DNA from: an uncultured Collinsella sp. | GTDB lineage: Bacteria; Actinomycetota; Coriobacteriia; Coriobacteriales; Coriobacteriaceae | Assembly (NCBI GenBank): GCA_900552755.1 | Contig: USAY01000122.1 | Coordinates: forward strand, 1-5,292 | DNA: 5,292 nt | Direction: 5' to 3' | In this document: piece after piece, positions 5,090-5,292 of the stretch | Position numbering within the stretch: the stretch's first letter is position 1 | How the letters are laid out: each line of letters starts with the position of its first letter | Program-made: the position numbers and the translations under genes | Notes under the pieces: generated by a model | The model's database searches: none | Told to the model about the DNA's origin: nothing | Seen by the model: the letters and a program-made list of their open reading frames with translations, nothing else

Positions 5090-5292
5090 ATGGCATTCGA
5101 TCCCATTCAAGAGGATTGCCATCGCCTCGTTCTTGAGGCCTTGCGCCGCGACAATATCCCGCTCACCGACGGTGCCGCCGTAGAGCGTCTAATGGAACAA
5201 TTCACCCGCAACCCTGCACCGCTCATCGTGCACGACCGCGACCGCGCCGGGCACCTCATTGCCAAGGTGGTCGAGGCTGTCGACTACCGCAT
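5090..5292 (+). CDS. Hypothetical protein, N-terminal 67 codons (3' end outside window)
   Basis: The frame opens at ATG 5090 behind a strong AAAGGAGG ribosome site (5078-5085, only 4 bases before the start) and stays open to the window edge, so at least 67 residues are encoded. The visible part starts MAFDPIQEDCHRLV. It is rich in charged residues and looks helical: two amphipathic stretches (about 7-20 and 28-40), then a hydrophobic PLIVH segment and another likely helix (53-65). There is no signal peptide, membrane helix or recognisable catalytic motif. I do not recognise the family. Codon use matches the other genes, which supports it being native. It is transcribed away from the dehydrogenase series, so a regulatory or functional link is possible but not shown. 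Confidence 0.78.
   Translation, partial: MAFDPIQEDCHRLVLEALRRDNIPLTDGAAVERLMEQFTRNPAPLIVHDRDRAGHLIAKVVEAVDYR

Noticed and set aside
4758..5122. Minus-strand frames of 61-86 codons in the divergent region.
   Set aside because: No ribosome sites and no recognisable protein; one overlaps the well-supported gene start at 5090.

Overview
The window is GC-rich bacterial DNA with dense coding, strong AGGAGG-type ribosome binding sites, and almost no TTA, CTA or TCA codons in its genes. Together with the gene content (several iron/zinc-type alcohol dehydrogenases and a cysteine-rich ferredoxin-like protein), this suggests an anaerobic fermenting actinobacterium of the Coriobacteriia, Collinsella or a close relative. 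That placement is an inference from overall look, not a marker-gene result.

Layout, right to left, because four of the five genes lie on the minus strand. A long non-coding divergent region (4590-5089) separates a plus-strand gene of unknown function (5090 to beyond the window) from a minus-strand series. The series begins with an iron-containing alcohol dehydrogenase (3366-4589), followed by a strong intrinsic terminator (3301-3343). Next is a glycerol dehydrogenase of GldA type (2182-3282), followed by a second intrinsic terminator (2134-2169). Then comes a divergent GldA-like paralog (1001-2068), a 151-base spacer with a hairpin but no U-tract and a weak candidate promoter, and finally a ferredoxin-like iron-sulfur protein (1-849) whose C-terminus runs off the left edge.

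Three consecutive members of one metal-dependent alcohol dehydrogenase superfamily suggest a locus for redox balancing through reduced end products (alcohols, glycerol/dihydroxyacetone or related polyols). The terminators sit between the dehydrogenase genes, and no convincing promoter was found between them, so distal genes may depend on read-through. The three enzymes differ at the residues that set NAD versus NADP preference and at the active-site histidines, so they probably differ in cofactor or substrate. Whether the ferredoxin-like protein works with them is not shown by the sequence.

Nothing in the window is clearly a mobile element, CRISPR array, RNA gene or complete new system. The most interesting parts are the terminator-punctuated dehydrogenase series, the complementary active-site changes in the two GldA-type proteins, and the repeat-rich divergent control region.
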